Positions 45,726-54,653 of a stretch of 54,653 nucleotides of DNA are shown here, in pieces (positions within the stretch are counted from its first letter, which is position 1; each line of letters opens with the position of its first letter). Made by a program: the position numbers and the translations under genes. The notes below the pieces were generated by a model. It was not told where the DNA came from. It saw nothing but the letters and a program-made list of their open reading frames with translations, and did not search any database. Source of the DNA: an uncultured bacterium (lineage in GTDB: Bacteria > Desulfobacterota > GWC2-55-46); NCBI GenBank assembly GCA_905339405.1, contig CAJPGC010000057.1, positions 1 to 54,653 on the forward strand. The letters run 5' to 3'.

Positions 45726-46754
45726 ATGAACATTGGGATACTGACCGGCGGCGGCGACTGTCCGGGCCTCAACGCGGTCATCAGGGCGGTCGTGAAAAGA
45801 GGGCTTCAGCTCGGCCACGAGTTCACCGGCATAAAAGAGGGCTGGCGCGGCCTACTCGACCAGAAGACCGTGAAGCTGGCGCGCGGCTCGGTCTCCGGTC
45901 TTCTGCCTCTCGGCGGCACCATACTCGGCACTTCCAGGACTAACCCCTTCAAGAACGAGAAGGACGCCGAAAAGCTCCTTCGCAACATAGACGAATTGAA
46001 GCTCGACGCGCTCGTCTGCATAGGCGGCGACGATACGTTGAGCGTCGCCTCCAAGCTCCACGACAGGGGCATCAAGACAGTTGGCGTCCCCAAGACCATA
46101 GACAACGACCTTTCCGGCACGGACTTCACGTTCGGCTTCGACACCGCCGTGAGCATAGTGACATGGGCGCTGGACAGGCTCCATTCAACGACCGAGGCGC
46201 ACCAGAGGGTCATGGTAGTCGAGGTGATGGGCAGGCACGCAGGCTGGATAGCCGTCTACGGCGGGCTCGCGGGCGGCGCGGACGTCATCCTCATACCCGA
46301 GCAGCCCTTTGACGTCGACGAGGTCTGCGGCTACATCAAAAAGAGGAGGGAGGCCGGCAAGTACTTCAGCCTCGTAGTAGCCGCCGAGGGGGCCTATCCC
46401 AAGGAAGCGCCCGGCATGATAACGAAGGAAAAGGAGCTCGACGCTTTCGGGCACGTCAGGCTCGGTGGCGTCGGCGAGTTCCTCGCAGGTGAGATAGAAA
46501 AAAGGCTCAATGTCGAATCACGCTTCGTCGTGCTCGGCCACCTGCAAAGGGGCGGGACACCGACGGCCTACGACAGGGTGCTGGCGACCCGCTTCGGCCT
46601 GAAGGCCATAGAGATGCTTGATGCGGGCGTCTTCGGCAGGATGGTCGCGCTCCAGGGCAATAAGATTGTCGACGTGTCGCTCCACGAGGCGACCTCGAAG
46701 CTCAAAACCGTCGACCTGGAGATGCTGAGGACGGCCCAGATATTCTTCGGGTAA
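45726..46754 (+). CDS. pfkA: 6-phosphofructokinase, probably pyrophosphate-dependent
   Basis: A 342-aa glycolytic enzyme converting fructose 6-phosphate to the 1,6-bisphosphate. The motif GGDDT (100-104) carries Asp where ATP enzymes have Gly, and PKTIDND (122-128) carries Lys where ATP enzymes have Gly; both changes are established marks of PPi-dependent PFK. That would make the step reversible and save ATP. Other parts, such as MGRHAGWIA and PEQPFD, are standard. GGGGGTG precedes the ATG. Confidence 0.92.
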   Translation: MNIGILTGGGDCPGLNAVIRAVVKRGLQLGHEFTGIKEGWRGLLDQKTVKLARGSVSGLLPLGGTILGTSRTNPFKNEKDAEKLLRNIDELKLDALVCIGGDDTLSVASKLHDRGIKTVGVPKTIDNDLSGTDFTFGFDTAVSIVTWALDRLHSTTEAHQRVMVVEVMGRHAGWIAVYGGLAGGADVILIPEQPFDVDEVCGYIKKRREAGKYFSLVVAAEGAYPKEAPGMITKEKELDAFGHVRLGGVGEFLAGEIEKRLNVESRFVVLGHLQRGGTPTAYDRVLATRFGLKAIEMLDAGVFGRMVALQGNKIVDVSLHEATSKLKTVDLEMLRTAQIFFG

Positions 46755-46758
46755 ATTT

Positions 46759-46813
46759 AAAAATTGCTCTTTTTACTGACCTTGACTTCAGAAAAAATAT
46801 CTGATTTTTAGAG
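46759..46813 (+). repeat. MITE-like repeat R2, short copy C
   Basis: AAAATTGCTC...TTGACTTCAG...TATCTGATTTTTAGAG without the central hairpin, 4 nt after the pfkA stop. Confidence 0.72.
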
Positions 46814-46828
46814 GCAGCAGAGGGAAGA

Positions 46829-46860
46829 GGCCGTACCCATTAGGGGACGGCCCTTTTTTT
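46829..46860 (+). terminator. Terminator after pfkA
   Basis: GGCCGT / ACGGCC stem with an inner CCC/GGG pairing, followed by eight T residues. Confidence 0.75.
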
Positions 46861-46873
46861 GTCGGGGGCGTCT

Positions 46874-47332
46874 ATGGAAACCAGATTCTTCGCCGACGCG
46901 ATGCTCGGGAAGCTTGCCAGGTGGATGAGGACGCTCGGGTACGACGTCCTGTACGAGACTGGCATAGACGACACGGAACTCCTGTTGAAGGCCGCTGAGG
47001 AGGGCAGGATTGTGCTCACGAGGGACACTCTTCTGATGAAGAGACGGCTTGCGAAAGGGCGCGCCGTGTTCATCGAGAGCGGGGATTTGAGCGGCCAGTT
47101 GAGGCAGGTTGCGGAGATGTTCCCGATAGAAAAAGACAAGCTCCTTACGAGGTGCCTGCGCTGTAACGCCCTGCTTTCGCGGGTAGCGAAAGAGGCTGTC
47201 AAAGAGAAAGTCCCGTCCTATGTCTTCAGCACGCAAAACGAGTTTTCAATATGCCCGGCGTGCAATAGGGTCTACTGGGGAGCAACCCACAGGGAGAGGA
47301 TGCTGGAGGAGCTGAAGCGGATGTTGGGGTAA
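46874..47332 (+). CDS. Mut7-C RNAse-domain protein
   Basis: A 152-aa protein of the Mut7-C family: a PIN-like N-terminal half (ETRFFADAMLGKLARWMR and GRIVLTRDTLLMKR with acidic residues) and a zinc ribbon with CLRC and CPAC. Proposed to be an RNA nuclease, not proven. ATG 46874 is used with GGGGGCG upstream; TTG 46859 is less likely. Short, stand-alone gene after the pfkA terminator. Confidence 0.87.
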   Translation: METRFFADAMLGKLARWMRTLGYDVLYETGIDDTELLLKAAEEGRIVLTRDTLLMKRRLAKGRAVFIESGDLSGQLRQVAEMFPIEKDKLLTRCLRCNALLSRVAKEAVKEKVPSYVFSTQNEFSICPACNRVYWGATHRERMLEELKRMLG

Positions 47333-47422
47333 AAGCCCGAAGGCATTTTCACGGATTGATTTATCCTCCCGAATCTGATAGTTTTCCCTTTTGACACAGA
47401 CCCCCGAAAAGGAGGTTTTCGC

Positions 47423-47749
47423 ATGGACGGGCACATAGTCGTGTTCACCACCGTCACCGACGTGGATGCCGCCGTCGAGATAGCCGACGCCGTCGTCAAC
47501 GAAGGGCTCGCGGCCTGCTGCAACATCGTCCCCGGCTTGAGGTCGATATACATGTGGAAGGGCGAGAGATACGACGAGGACGAGGTGCTCTGCATCATGA
47601 AGACCAGGGCCGAGCTCTTCGAGGAACTGAAGGGTCGGATACTGGAGCTGCACAGCTACGAGGTGCCGGAGGTCATCGCCGTCGACATCAAGGCAGGGCA
47701 CGCCGACTACCTCAAATGGGTCGACCACGCCACCGGCAAAAAAAGGTGA
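47423..47749 (+). CDS. cutA: Divalent-cation tolerance protein CutA
   Basis: A 108-aa trimeric ferredoxin-like protein. The motifs VNEGLAACCNIVPG, SIYMWKGE and HSYEVPEVIAV are diagnostic. Known family members bind copper and other metals; the physiological role is unclear. AAAAGGAGG is 8 nt before the ATG. A strong terminator follows. Confidence 0.95.
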   Translation: MDGHIVVFTTVTDVDAAVEIADAVVNEGLAACCNIVPGLRSIYMWKGERYDEDEVLCIMKTRAELFEELKGRILELHSYEVPEVIAVDIKAGHADYLKWVDHATGKKR

Positions 47750-47760
47750 TCTGCCTCAAA

Positions 47761-47792
47761 AACCCCGGCCTTTTCAAGGCCGGGGTTTTCTT
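47761..47792 (+). terminator. Terminator after cutA
   Basis: AACCCCGGCCTT / AAGGCCGGGGTT around TTC, then TTCTTTT. Confidence 0.9.
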
Positions 47793-47821
47793 TTGACAAA
47801 GCTCTGCCGATTCTTTAAAAT
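47793..47821 (+). promoter_or_regulatory. Promoter of lepA-lepB
   Basis: TTGACA (47793-47798), 17-nt spacer, TAAAAT (47816-47821); 46 nt before the lepA start codon. Confidence 0.7.
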
Positions 47822-47867
47822 GTTATGTTACATCAGGTCTTTTCAAACATAAGGATTAAGGAGCACA

Positions 47868-49670
47868 GTGGCTACAGACATACGGAAGATACGTAATTTT
47901 TCCATCATAGCGCATATAGACCACGGAAAATCCACCCTTTCCGACAGGCTCCTCGAATTCACCGGGACCATCACGAAAAGGGAGATGATGGACCAGTTCC
48001 TCGACAAGATGGACCTCGAGCGCGAGCGCGGCATCACCATCAAGGCACAGACCGCCAGGCTCGTCTACACTGCCGAGGACGGGAACACCTACGTTTTGAA
48101 CCTCATCGACACGCCGGGGCACGTCGATTTCAGCTACGAGGTCTCCAGGTCATTGACCGCCTGCGAGGGCGCGCTCCTTATCGTCGACGCTTCCCAGGGC
48201 GTTGAGGCGCAGACGCTGGCGCACCTGTACACGGCCGTCGACGTAGGCCTGGACATCTTCCCGGTACTGAACAAGATAGACCTCCCCTCCGCGGAGCCGG
48301 AGAGGATAAAGGAAGAGATAGAAGAGGTCTGCGGCATAGACGCCTCCGAAGCCGTCCTCACCAGCGCCAAGGCGGGCATAGGCATCAAGGACGTGCTCGA
48401 GGCGATAGTCAAGCGCATACCTCCCCCGGAAGGCGACATCAACAAGCCTTTGAAGGCCCTTGTCTTCGACTGCTGGTATGATACCTACCAGGGCGTCATC
48501 GTCCAGATAAGGGTCATGGACGGGGTCATAAAGAAGGGCACGCGCCTTCGCTTCATGGCCAACGGCAAGGAGTTCGACGTAGACAAGGTCGGCGTCTTTA
48601 CGCCCAACCCGAAGGAGACGGCCGAGCTCGGCCCCGGAGAGGTCGGTTTCGTCATCGCCGGAATAAAAGAGGTGAGGGACACGAGCGTCGGAGACACGAT
48701 TACCGACGCGGCCAACCCCGCGCCAGAGCCGCTGCCTGGCTACAAGCCGGCAAAGTCGATGGTCTTCAGCGGCCTTTACCCTGTCGATTCATCTCAATAC
48801 GAAGACCTGAAGGAAGCGGTACAGAAGCTTCGCCTGAACGATTCGTCCTTCACCTTCGAGCCCGAGACTTCTCTGGCGCTCGGCTTCGGCTTCAGGTGCG
48901 GCTTCCTGGGCCTCTTTCACATGGAGATAATCCAGGAGAGGCTTGAAAGGGAATATAACCTTTCGCTCATAACCACGGCACCGACGGTCGCGTACAGGGT
49001 CACGAAGACCGACGGCGAAGTGCTGATGGTCGAGAACCCCTCGGAGCTGCCGACCCCGCAGTACATAGACATGATAGAGGAGCCTTTCATCATCGCCACC
49101 TTGCATATGCCTTCCGAGTACCTCGGTGCCGTGCTCGGCCTCTGCGAGGGAAAAAGGGGCATACAGAAAGAGATAAAGTTCATCTCGACCACGAGGGCGA
49201 TGGTCACTTACGAGATACCATTGAACGAGATAGTCCTGGACTTCTACGACAAGCTGAAGACCCTCACGAAGGGCTATGCCTCGATGGACTATGAGTACCT
49301 CGACTTCAGGGAGTCAGACCTCGTGAAGCTCGACATACTCATAAACGGCGAGGGCGTGGACGCTCTTTCGCTCATCGTCCCCAGGGAGCGGGCCTTCTCC
49401 AGGGGCAAGGAGCTGGCCGAGAAGATGAAGGAGATAATCCCCAGGCAGATGTTCGAGGTCATCATACAGGCGGCCATAGGCACGAAGGTCATCGCCAGGG
49501 AGACCATAAAGGCCCTTCGCAAGAACGTCACGGCCAAGTGCTACGGCGGAGACATATCGAGGAAGAGAAAGCTTCTTGAAAAGCAGAAGGAAGGAAAAAA
49601 GAGGATGAAGCAGGTCGGCAGGGTGGAACTCCCACAGGAAGCCTTCCTCGCCGTCCTGAAGGTAAGCTAA
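47868..49670 (+). CDS. lepA: Elongation factor 4 (ribosome back-translocase LepA)
   Basis: A 600-aa translational GTPase. G motifs [17 protein letters not shown] and NKIDLPSA are intact; domains II, III and V and the LepA-specific C-terminal domain ([23 protein letters not shown]) follow. Length matches the family. It starts at GTG 47868 with AAGGAG 5 nt before. lepB follows 6 nt downstream, the order seen in many bacteria. Confidence 0.97.
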   Translation: MATDIRKIRNFSIIAHIDHGKSTLSDRLLEFTGTITKREMMDQFLDKMDLERERGITIKAQTARLVYTAEDGNTYVLNLIDTPGHVDFSYEVSRSLTACEGALLIVDASQGVEAQTLAHLYTAVDVGLDIFPVLNKIDLPSAEPERIKEEIEEVCGIDASEAVLTSAKAGIGIKDVLEAIVKRIPPPEGDINKPLKALVFDCWYDTYQGVIVQIRVMDGVIKKGTRLRFMANGKEFDVDKVGVFTPNPKETAELGPGEVGFVIAGIKEVRDTSVGDTITDAANPAPEPLPGYKPAKSMVFSGLYPVDSSQYEDLKEAVQKLRLNDSSFTFEPETSLALGFGFRCGFLGLFHMEIIQERLEREYNLSLITTAPTVAYRVTKTDGEVLMVENPSELPTPQYIDMIEEPFIIATLHMPSEYLGAVLGLCEGKRGIQKEIKFISTTRAMVTYEIPLNEIVLDFYDKLKTLTKGYASMDYEYLDFRESDLVKLDILINGEGVDALSLIVPRERAFSRGKELAEKMKEIIPRQMFEVIIQAAIGTKVIARETIKALRKNVTAKCYGGDISRKRKLLEKQKEGKKRMKQVGRVELPQEAFLAVLKVS

Positions 49671-49676
49671 AAGACA

Positions 49677-50357
49677 ATGACGACAGAAGAAAAGAACAAG
49701 AAGCAGGAAAAAGCCAAAAAAGGCCATTTCAGGGAGATAGCCGAGGCGGTGATAGTCGCCCTCGTGCTGGCTATCCTCATACGGACCTTTTTCATACAGG
49801 CGTTCAAGATCCCTTCCGGCTCGATGGAAGACACGCTCCTCATCGGCGACCACATAATCGTGAGCAAGCTCTCCTACGGCCTCCAGGTGCCAAAGCCGGC
49901 TATGGTCAAGATAATGGGCACTTCAGTGCCTTTCCTCGAGACCAGGCTCGTCCCCGCATGGGGGAGCATAGAAAGGGGAGACGTCGCGGTCTTCCGCTTC
50001 CCCGGCGACAGGTCGAAGGACTACATTAAGAGGATAGTGGGCCTGCCAGGTGACAAGGTCGAGGTCCGCGACAAGAAGATATTCGTCAACGGCGAGAAGT
50101 GGGACGACCCCTACGGCGTGAACAAGGGCGGACAGTACGGCGAAGAGGTCGAGAAAAACGTCACCTTCGGCCCCTATAACGTACCTGAAGGCACCGTCTT
50201 CGCCATGGGCGACAACCGCGACAGGAGCTATGATTCACGGTATTGGGGGCCGGTGCCCATCGAGGACATAAAGGGCAAGGCGATAATGATATACTGGTCC
50301 TGGGACAGGGACAGCAAATGGGTCAGGTTCGGCCGCATCGGCGACATAATAAAGTAG
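49677..50357 (+). CDS. lepB: Signal peptidase I
   Basis: A 226-aa inner-membrane peptidase that removes signal peptides. One helix (about 22-42) precedes catalytic S49 (PSGSM) and the lysine K118 in YIKRIVGLPGD. The later boxes GDNRDRSYDSRYWG are typical. It is short, with one membrane span, unlike the two of E. coli LepB. It starts 6 nt after lepA. Confidence 0.96.
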   Translation: MTTEEKNKKQEKAKKGHFREIAEAVIVALVLAILIRTFFIQAFKIPSGSMEDTLLIGDHIIVSKLSYGLQVPKPAMVKIMGTSVPFLETRLVPAWGSIERGDVAVFRFPGDRSKDYIKRIVGLPGDKVEVRDKKIFVNGEKWDDPYGVNKGGQYGEEVEKNVTFGPYNVPEGTVFAMGDNRDRSYDSRYWGPVPIEDIKGKAIMIYWSWDRDSKWVRFGRIGDIIK

Positions 50358-50420
50358 CCGTTTTTTGTTGCAGCTTTCGGGTTTTGGTGTTATAAGCAAT
50401 TTTTTGGTCCTCCAGGGATT

Positions 50421-51365
50421 ATGCCTGAAAAAGACGGCCCCAAAAGCCCGGACGCGCCCATTTTCCCAGCCCTCGCGGGCGAGTTCATGGACTACCTCGC
50501 TGTGGAGAGGAACTACTCCGTTCACACGAGGGCCGGGTACGAAAGCGACCTCAGGCAGTTCTACGAATTCCTGAAGGAAGAAGGCAGGTGGGGAGAAGAG
50601 CCCGCCCCAACAGATGTGACCGAAGCCGCAGTCACTTCGTTCGTCTACAGGCTTCACGGCGGCTGCCGGAAAGTGTCGATAGCGAGGAAGCTTTCTTCCA
50701 TCAGGTCTTTTTTCAGGTTCCTGATAAGGAAAGGGCTCGCGGCTTCAAACCCGGCGGAGCTTGTAGCCACTCCGAAAGCGGAAAAATACCTTCCGGCAGT
50801 ATTGACTGCCGAGGAGGCTAAAAGCCTCGTAGAGGCGCCTGCCCTGAGACACAAGGGTGGAGAAGACAGGAACGCATTGAGGGACCTCGCCGTACTGGAG
50901 GTCCTTTATTCGTCGGGAATAAGGGTCTCCGAGCTCACCGGGCTCGACATGAAAGACGTCGACCTCGGCGCGGGCACGTTGAAGGTGCTCGGCAAGGGCG
51001 GCAAGGAGCGCATGGCCTTTCTCGGAGAATACGCGAAAGGCTCTCTCAAGGCTTATATCGAAAAGAGGGGAGCGGAGCCCGGGCCGGTATTTCTCGGCAA
51101 GGGGCAAAAGAGGATGACCCCGAGGACGGTCCAGAGGCTCGTTAAGGGCTCGAGCGCCTTGAGCGGCATCACAAAAGACCCGACCCCGCACGCGTTGAGG
51201 CATTCTTTCGCCACGCACCTCCTGGACGCCGGGGCTGACCTCCGCGCCATACAGGAGCTTCTGGGCCACGCGAAGCTCTCGACGACGCAGAGGTACACGA
51301 AAGTCGGCATCCAGAAGATGATGGAAGCCTACGACAGCGCCCACCCCAGGGCGAAGAAGAAATGA
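50421..51365 (+). CDS. xerC: Tyrosine recombinase XerC
   Basis: A 314-aa site-specific recombinase that resolves chromosome dimers at dif. The N-terminal SAM-like domain is followed by a catalytic domain with Arg in [16 protein letters not shown] (His-x2-Arg), GHAKL and the nucleophile Tyr in TTQRYTKV. The first 20 residues are longer than usual. It heads xerC-hslV-hslU, a widespread gene order. Its stop overlaps the hslV start by 4 nt. XerD is not in the window. Confidence 0.93.
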   Translation: MPEKDGPKSPDAPIFPALAGEFMDYLAVERNYSVHTRAGYESDLRQFYEFLKEEGRWGEEPAPTDVTEAAVTSFVYRLHGGCRKVSIARKLSSIRSFFRFLIRKGLAASNPAELVATPKAEKYLPAVLTAEEAKSLVEAPALRHKGGEDRNALRDLAVLEVLYSSGIRVSELTGLDMKDVDLGAGTLKVLGKGGKERMAFLGEYAKGSLKAYIEKRGAEPGPVFLGKGQKRMTPRTVQRLVKGSSALSGITKDPTPHALRHSFATHLLDAGADLRAIQELLGHAKLSTTQRYTKVGIQKMMEAYDSAHPRAKKK

Positions 51366-51922
51366 AAGAGGAGAAGCCCTTGTCAGGGATAACTTTCCAC
51401 GGCACGACGATCATCTCGATACGCAGGGACGGCAAGGTCGCCATCGCTGGCGACGGCCAGGTGACGCTCGGCAGCACGGTCATGAAAAAAGGGGCCGTCA
51501 AGGTGCGCCGCATGCTCGAGGGCAGGGTCATCGCCGGGTTCGCGGGCTCCACGGCCGACGCCATGACCCTGTTCGACAAGTTCGACGCCAAGCTCGAGGC
51601 CACGAGGGGTAACATAACCAGGGCCGTCATAGAGCTGGCCAAAGACTGGCGCACCGACAGGATACTGAGGAAGCTCGAGGCCCTCTTAATAGTTGCCGAC
51701 AGGGAGCATACTTTCATAATATCCGGCAACGGCGACGTCATTGAGCCCGAAGAAGGGATAGCCGCCATAGGCTCAGGCGGGGCTTTCGCGCTCGCGGCGG
51801 CGAAGATGCTGCTGCGCCATACCACGCTTGACGCGAGGACCATAGCAGAAGAGTCTTTGAAGGCGGCAGCAGAGATATGCATCTACACTAACGACAGCAT
51901 CTCCGTCGAGGAGCTTTCCTAG
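51362..51922 (+). CDS. hslV: ATP-dependent protease peptidase subunit HslV
   Basis: A 186-aa proteasome-like peptidase. The catalytic Thr is the first T of GTTIISIRR; as annotated from ATG 51362 it is preceded by a 14-residue leader, longer than the 1-4 residues usual in the family. TTG 51380 with AGAGGAG upstream would shorten this to 8. GDGQVTLG and AKDWRTDR are typical. Mature enzyme needs removal of the leader. It directly precedes hslU, the ATPase partner. Confidence 0.95.
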   Translation: MKEEKPLSGITFHGTTIISIRRDGKVAIAGDGQVTLGSTVMKKGAVKVRRMLEGRVIAGFAGSTADAMTLFDKFDAKLEATRGNITRAVIELAKDWRTDRILRKLEALLIVADREHTFIISGNGDVIEPEEGIAAIGSGGAFALAAAKMLLRHTTLDARTIAEESLKAAAEICIYTNDSISVEELS

Positions 51923-53281
51923 ATGAAGAGTTTTACCCCGAGAGAGATAGTCTCCGAGCTCGACAAGTACATAATCGGGCAGAAGAAGGCCAAGAGGGCC
52001 GTCGCCATAGCTCTGCGCAACCGCTGGAGGCGCCAGCAGGTCCATGCCGGTCTCAAGGAAGAGATATACCCCAAGAACATAATAATGATCGGCCCCACGG
52101 GCGTGGGCAAGACCGAGATATCCAGAAGGCTCGCCAAGCTCGCGCAGGCGCCTTTCATAAAGGTCGAGGCGAGCAAGTTCACTGAAGTCGGCTACGTCGG
52201 CCGCGACGTGGAGTCGATCATAAGGGACTTGACCGAATTGGCCGTCAAGATGGTCAAGGACGAGGAGAAGGTAAGGGTCAGGGTCAAGGCAAAGGACATG
52301 GCAGAGGAGAGGGTATTGGACTACCTCCTGCCTCCAGTGACCTCCGCGCCGTTCCAGGCGCAGGACCAGGAGAGGCTCGCAAAGGAAAGGGAGCTGCAGA
52401 AGTCCACCAGGGAGAAGCTCAGGGCCCTTTTCAAGGAAGGCAAGCTCGACGACAAGACCATAGAGGTCGAGACGACCGAGCAGCAGAAGATGCCGTCTAT
52501 CGAGATACTTTCCTCCGGAGGGGTCGAGGAGATGGACATGAACCTCAAGGACATGTTCTCCAACATCTTCCCGAAGAAGACGAGGAAGAGGAAGGTGCGC
52601 GTGCCCGAGGCCTACGAGCTCCTCATCCAGGAGGAGACCCAGCGCCTCATAGACATGGAGAAGGTCCAGAGGGAAGCCGTCGAGAGGGTAGAGCAGTCGG
52701 GCATAGTTTTTATCGACGAGATAGACAAGATAGCCGGGCGTCAGTCCGGCGCGAGCCCGGACGTATCGAGGGAAGGCGTCCAGAGGGACCTCCTGCCCAT
52801 AGTCGAAGGTTCGACCGTGAACACCAAGTACGGCATGGTAAAGACGGACCACATACTTTTCATCGCTTCCGGCGCGTTCCACGTGGCAAAGCCCTCTGAC
52901 CTCATACCCGAGTTCCAGGGCCGCTTCCCCATAAGGGTTGAGCTCGAACCGCTCGGCGAAGACGACTTCATCCGCATATTGACCGAGCCGGAGAACGCCC
53001 TTTTGAAGCAGTACAAGGCCCTTCTCGAAACCGAGGGGATAGATGTCACCTACACGGACGACGGCGTCAGGGAGATAGCTTCGATAGCGACCATCGTGAA
53101 CGAGAGGATGGAGAACATCGGCGCCAGGCGCCTTCACACAGTGATGGAGAGGGTCTTTGACGAGATATCTTTCGACGCGCCGGACATGGTCGAAAAGAAG
53201 GTAACGATAGATAAGGAGTACGTTTCCAAGAGGCTTTCAGAAATTGTAAAAGACGAGGACCTCTCCAGGTATATTTTATAA
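51923..53281 (+). CDS. hslU: ATP-dependent protease ATPase subunit HslU
   Basis: A 452-aa AAA+ unfoldase that feeds HslV. It opens with [17 protein letters not shown], has Walker [10 protein letters not shown], Walker [12 protein letters not shown] and a C-terminal LSRYIL tail of the kind that docks into HslV. The I domain (about 110-230) is present. It starts right after the hslV stop (TAGATG). Confidence 0.97.
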   Translation: MKSFTPREIVSELDKYIIGQKKAKRAVAIALRNRWRRQQVHAGLKEEIYPKNIIMIGPTGVGKTEISRRLAKLAQAPFIKVEASKFTEVGYVGRDVESIIRDLTELAVKMVKDEEKVRVRVKAKDMAEERVLDYLLPPVTSAPFQAQDQERLAKERELQKSTREKLRALFKEGKLDDKTIEVETTEQQKMPSIEILSSGGVEEMDMNLKDMFSNIFPKKTRKRKVRVPEAYELLIQEETQRLIDMEKVQREAVERVEQSGIVFIDEIDKIAGRQSGASPDVSREGVQRDLLPIVEGSTVNTKYGMVKTDHILFIASGAFHVAKPSDLIPEFQGRFPIRVELEPLGEDDFIRILTEPENALLKQYKALLETEGIDVTYTDDGVREIASIATIVNERMENIGARRLHTVMERVFDEISFDAPDMVEKKVTIDKEYVSKRLSEIVKDEDLSRYIL

Positions 53282-53290
53282 AGGATCGAG

Positions 53291-53370
53291 GCCGCTGGTC
53301 TTTCCAGCGGGCCTGAATAATGGCCGTGGCGGCCATGCGGGTCAACTCCCCAACGCCACGGTATTTTTTA
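53291..53370 (+). terminator. Two hairpins, the second attenuator-like, between hslU and argB
   Basis: CCGCTGG/CCAGCGG near 53292-53310, then CCGTGGCG (53324-53331) with CGCCACGG (53354-53361) and TATTTTTTA. Readthrough would be needed for argB unless a promoter lies within; it could limit arg expression. Confidence 0.55.
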
Positions 53371-53380
53371 TGGAGCGAAA

Positions 53381-54238
53381 GTGCAGAAAAACATCGAAAA
53401 AATAAGAACGCTCTTCGAGTCTCTCCCGTACATCAGGAAGTTCTTCAACAAGACCATCGTCATCAAGTACGGCGGCCATGCCATGGTCGACGACGAGCTC
53501 AAGAAGGACTTCGCCAGGGACATAGTCCTGATGAAGTACGTCGGCATAAACCCGGTCATCGTGCACGGCGGAGGGCCCCAGATAGGCGGGCTCCTTGCCA
53601 GGCTCGGCAAGGAATCGAGGTTCGTCAAGGGCATAAGGGTCACTGATAACGAGACGATGGACGTAGTCGAGATGGTCCTCGTCGGCAAGATAAATAAAGA
53701 GATAGTCGGCCTCATAAACCATTTCGGCGGAAAGGCCGTTGGCCTCGGCGGCAAGGACGGCGGGCTCATAAACGCCAAGAGGATGCAGATAAAGGGCGAG
53801 GAGATGGGTTACGTCGGAGACGTCGAATCCATCGACCCTTCCGTCATACGCACGCTCGAGGCGAGCGACTTCATTCCGGTCATTGCGCCCGTGGGCGGCG
53901 GGGCCGAGAGCGCGAGCTACAACATAAACGCGGATACCGTCGCCGGCAAAATTGCCTCGGCCCTGAAGGCCGAAAAGCTCATCCTCCTCACTGACGTCAC
54001 CGGGGTGCTCGACAAAAACAAGAAGCTCATATCTTCCCTGACGCTTTCTGAAGCTCGCTCGCTCATCACGAAGAAGGTCGCAGTGGGCGGCATGATACCA
54101 AAGCTCCAGTGCTGCATGGAGGCGGTGGCCTCCGGCGTGAACAGGGCGCACATAATAGACGGCAGGGTCGAGCACGCTGTCCTGCTGGAAGTCTTTACCG
54201 ACGCCGGGGTGGGCACCGCCATAGGACTTAAAAAGTGA
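53381..54238 (+). CDS. argB: N-acetylglutamate kinase
   Basis: A 285-aa amino-acid kinase that phosphorylates N-acetyl-L-glutamate, the second step of arginine synthesis. [18 protein letters not shown] and NINADTVAG motifs are intact. The extra N-terminal helix (residues 1-20, [18 protein letters not shown]) is the known mark of arginine-inhibited hexameric enzymes, so feedback control is likely. It starts at GTG 53381. argD follows after 83 nt, with repeat R2 copy D between. Confidence 0.96.
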   Translation: MQKNIEKIRTLFESLPYIRKFFNKTIVIKYGGHAMVDDELKKDFARDIVLMKYVGINPVIVHGGGPQIGGLLARLGKESRFVKGIRVTDNETMDVVEMVLVGKINKEIVGLINHFGGKAVGLGGKDGGLINAKRMQIKGEEMGYVGDVESIDPSVIRTLEASDFIPVIAPVGGGAESASYNINADTVAGKIASALKAEKLILLTDVTGVLDKNKKLISSLTLSEARSLITKKVAVGGMIPKLQCCMEAVASGVNRAHIIDGRVEHAVLLEVFTDAGVGTAIGLKK

Positions 54239-54242
54239 TTTG

Positions 54243-54299
54243 AAAAATTGCTTTTTTTCTCGAACTCTGACCTCGGAAAAAATAGCTGATTTTTTGAGA
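54243..54299 (+). repeat. MITE-like repeat R2, short copy D
   Basis: AAAAATTGCTTTTTTTCTC...CTGACCTCGG...AATAGCTGATTTTTTGAG, the short form, starting 5 nt after the argB stop. Confidence 0.72.
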
Positions 54300-54321
54300 T
54301 ACTGAAAGTGAGGATACCAGT

Positions 54322-54653
54322 TTGACCAATTCTGAAATTATAGGCCTCACCTCGAAGCACGTAGCCAACACCTACGGCAGGTTCCCCATAGCCATAGTAC
54401 GCGGCAAGGGCACAAGGGTATGGGACGCGGACGGGCGCGAGTACCTCGACTTCGTCTCGGGCCTCGCGGTCTGCAACCTGGGCCACTGCCACCCGAAGGT
54501 GGTCGGCGCGATAAAGGAGCAGGCAGAAAAGCTCATACACGTTTCGAACCTCTACCATATCGAGACCCAGTCGCTTCTGGCGAAGATGCTGACTGAAAAC
54601 TCTTTCGGCGATCGCGTGTTTTTCTGCAACTCCGGGGCTGAGGCCAACGAGGC
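54322..54653 (+). CDS. argD: Acetylornithine aminotransferase (5' part, cut by window end)
   Basis: The first 110 residues of a class III PLP aminotransferase: [43 protein letters not shown] and [12 protein letters not shown] are typical of ArgD, which makes N-acetylornithine. The start is TTG 54322 with GAGG 8 nt upstream. The PLP lysine lies beyond the window. Placement after argB supports ArgD rather than other class III enzymes. Confidence 0.92.
   Translation, partial: MTNSEIIGLTSKHVANTYGRFPIAIVRGKGTRVWDADGREYLDFVSGLAVCNLGHCHPKVVGAIKEQAEKLIHVSNLYHIETQSLLAKMLTENSFGDRVFFCNSGAEANE

Noticed and set aside
50421-51365. Tyrosine recombinase as sign of a prophage or integron
   Set aside because: It lies in the conserved xerC-hslV-hslU housekeeping order, without att sites or phage genes.

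Overview
The window comes from the chromosome of a GC-rich Gram-negative bacterium with strong use of ATA and AGG codons. Gene content (LytM/EnvC-type divisome factor, lipoprotein, signal peptidase I, TrmFO, RadA, Nfn transhydrogenase, several HD-GYP and two-component proteins, a haem-sensing chemoreceptor) resembles deltaproteobacterial or Nitrospirota-like lineages; I cannot place it more precisely. About 55 protein genes and three tRNA genes are recognisable, nearly all on the + strand, tightly packed with many ATGA or TGATG overlaps. All functions are predictions from reading the sequence.

Region 1 (1-6780) is the most unusual. A repeat-rich stretch precedes a cluster for a haem-copper reductase: a 52-aa membrane peptide, a CuA subunit II, a 44-aa membrane peptide and a 503-aa subunit I. 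Subunit I keeps all haem and CuB histidines but has no active-site tyrosine at either known position (Gln at His+4), which points to nitric oxide reduction rather than oxygen reduction. A second unit follows: SCO-type copper chaperone, a fused cytochrome b / 2[4Fe-4S] ferredoxin / MvhD-like protein, and an unknown membrane protein. Both units have a TGAC-N4-RTCA box of CRP/FNR type placed exactly 29.5 nt from a -10-like hexamer, suggesting co-regulation.

Region 2 (6900-15600): a chemoreceptor with a c-type-haem Tll0287-like sensor, tRNA-Leu, then the protein quality control run tig-clpP-clpX-lon, then tRNA-Val and tRNA-Asp. Region 3 (15600-22300): a MalY/PatB-type PLP enzyme on the - strand, then ftsE-ftsX-envC-ctpA and a divergent polysaccharide deacetylase, i.e. 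cell-wall splitting and processing. Region 4 (22300-28930): cold shock protein with a terminator-containing leader, isoprenoid genes ispA-dxs, tlyA, and nfnAB (electron-bifurcating transhydrogenase).

Region 5 (28980-37300): ArsC-like reductase overlapping a PhoB-type regulator and a soluble sensor kinase, an ABC exporter pair, rsmI, small envelope proteins, acylphosphatase, trmFO and a HEAT protein. Region 6 (37400-47800): a - strand HEAT/HD-GYP pair sharing an N-terminal module, radA, a TPR-PgaB-hydrolase fusion, a CRP/FNR regulator, a sensor kinase, a PPi-type phosphofructokinase, a Mut7-C protein and cutA. Region 7 (47790-54653): lepA-lepB, then xerC-hslV-hslU-argB-argD (argD runs off the end).

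Non-coding structure is rich: a MITE-like repeat family in long (about 125 bp) and short (about 57 bp) forms at four loci, another dispersed repeat of about 165 bp at two loci, REP-like elements, a triple palindrome upstream of the deacetylase gene, and a nested inverted repeat between the PhoR-type kinase and the ABC exporter.
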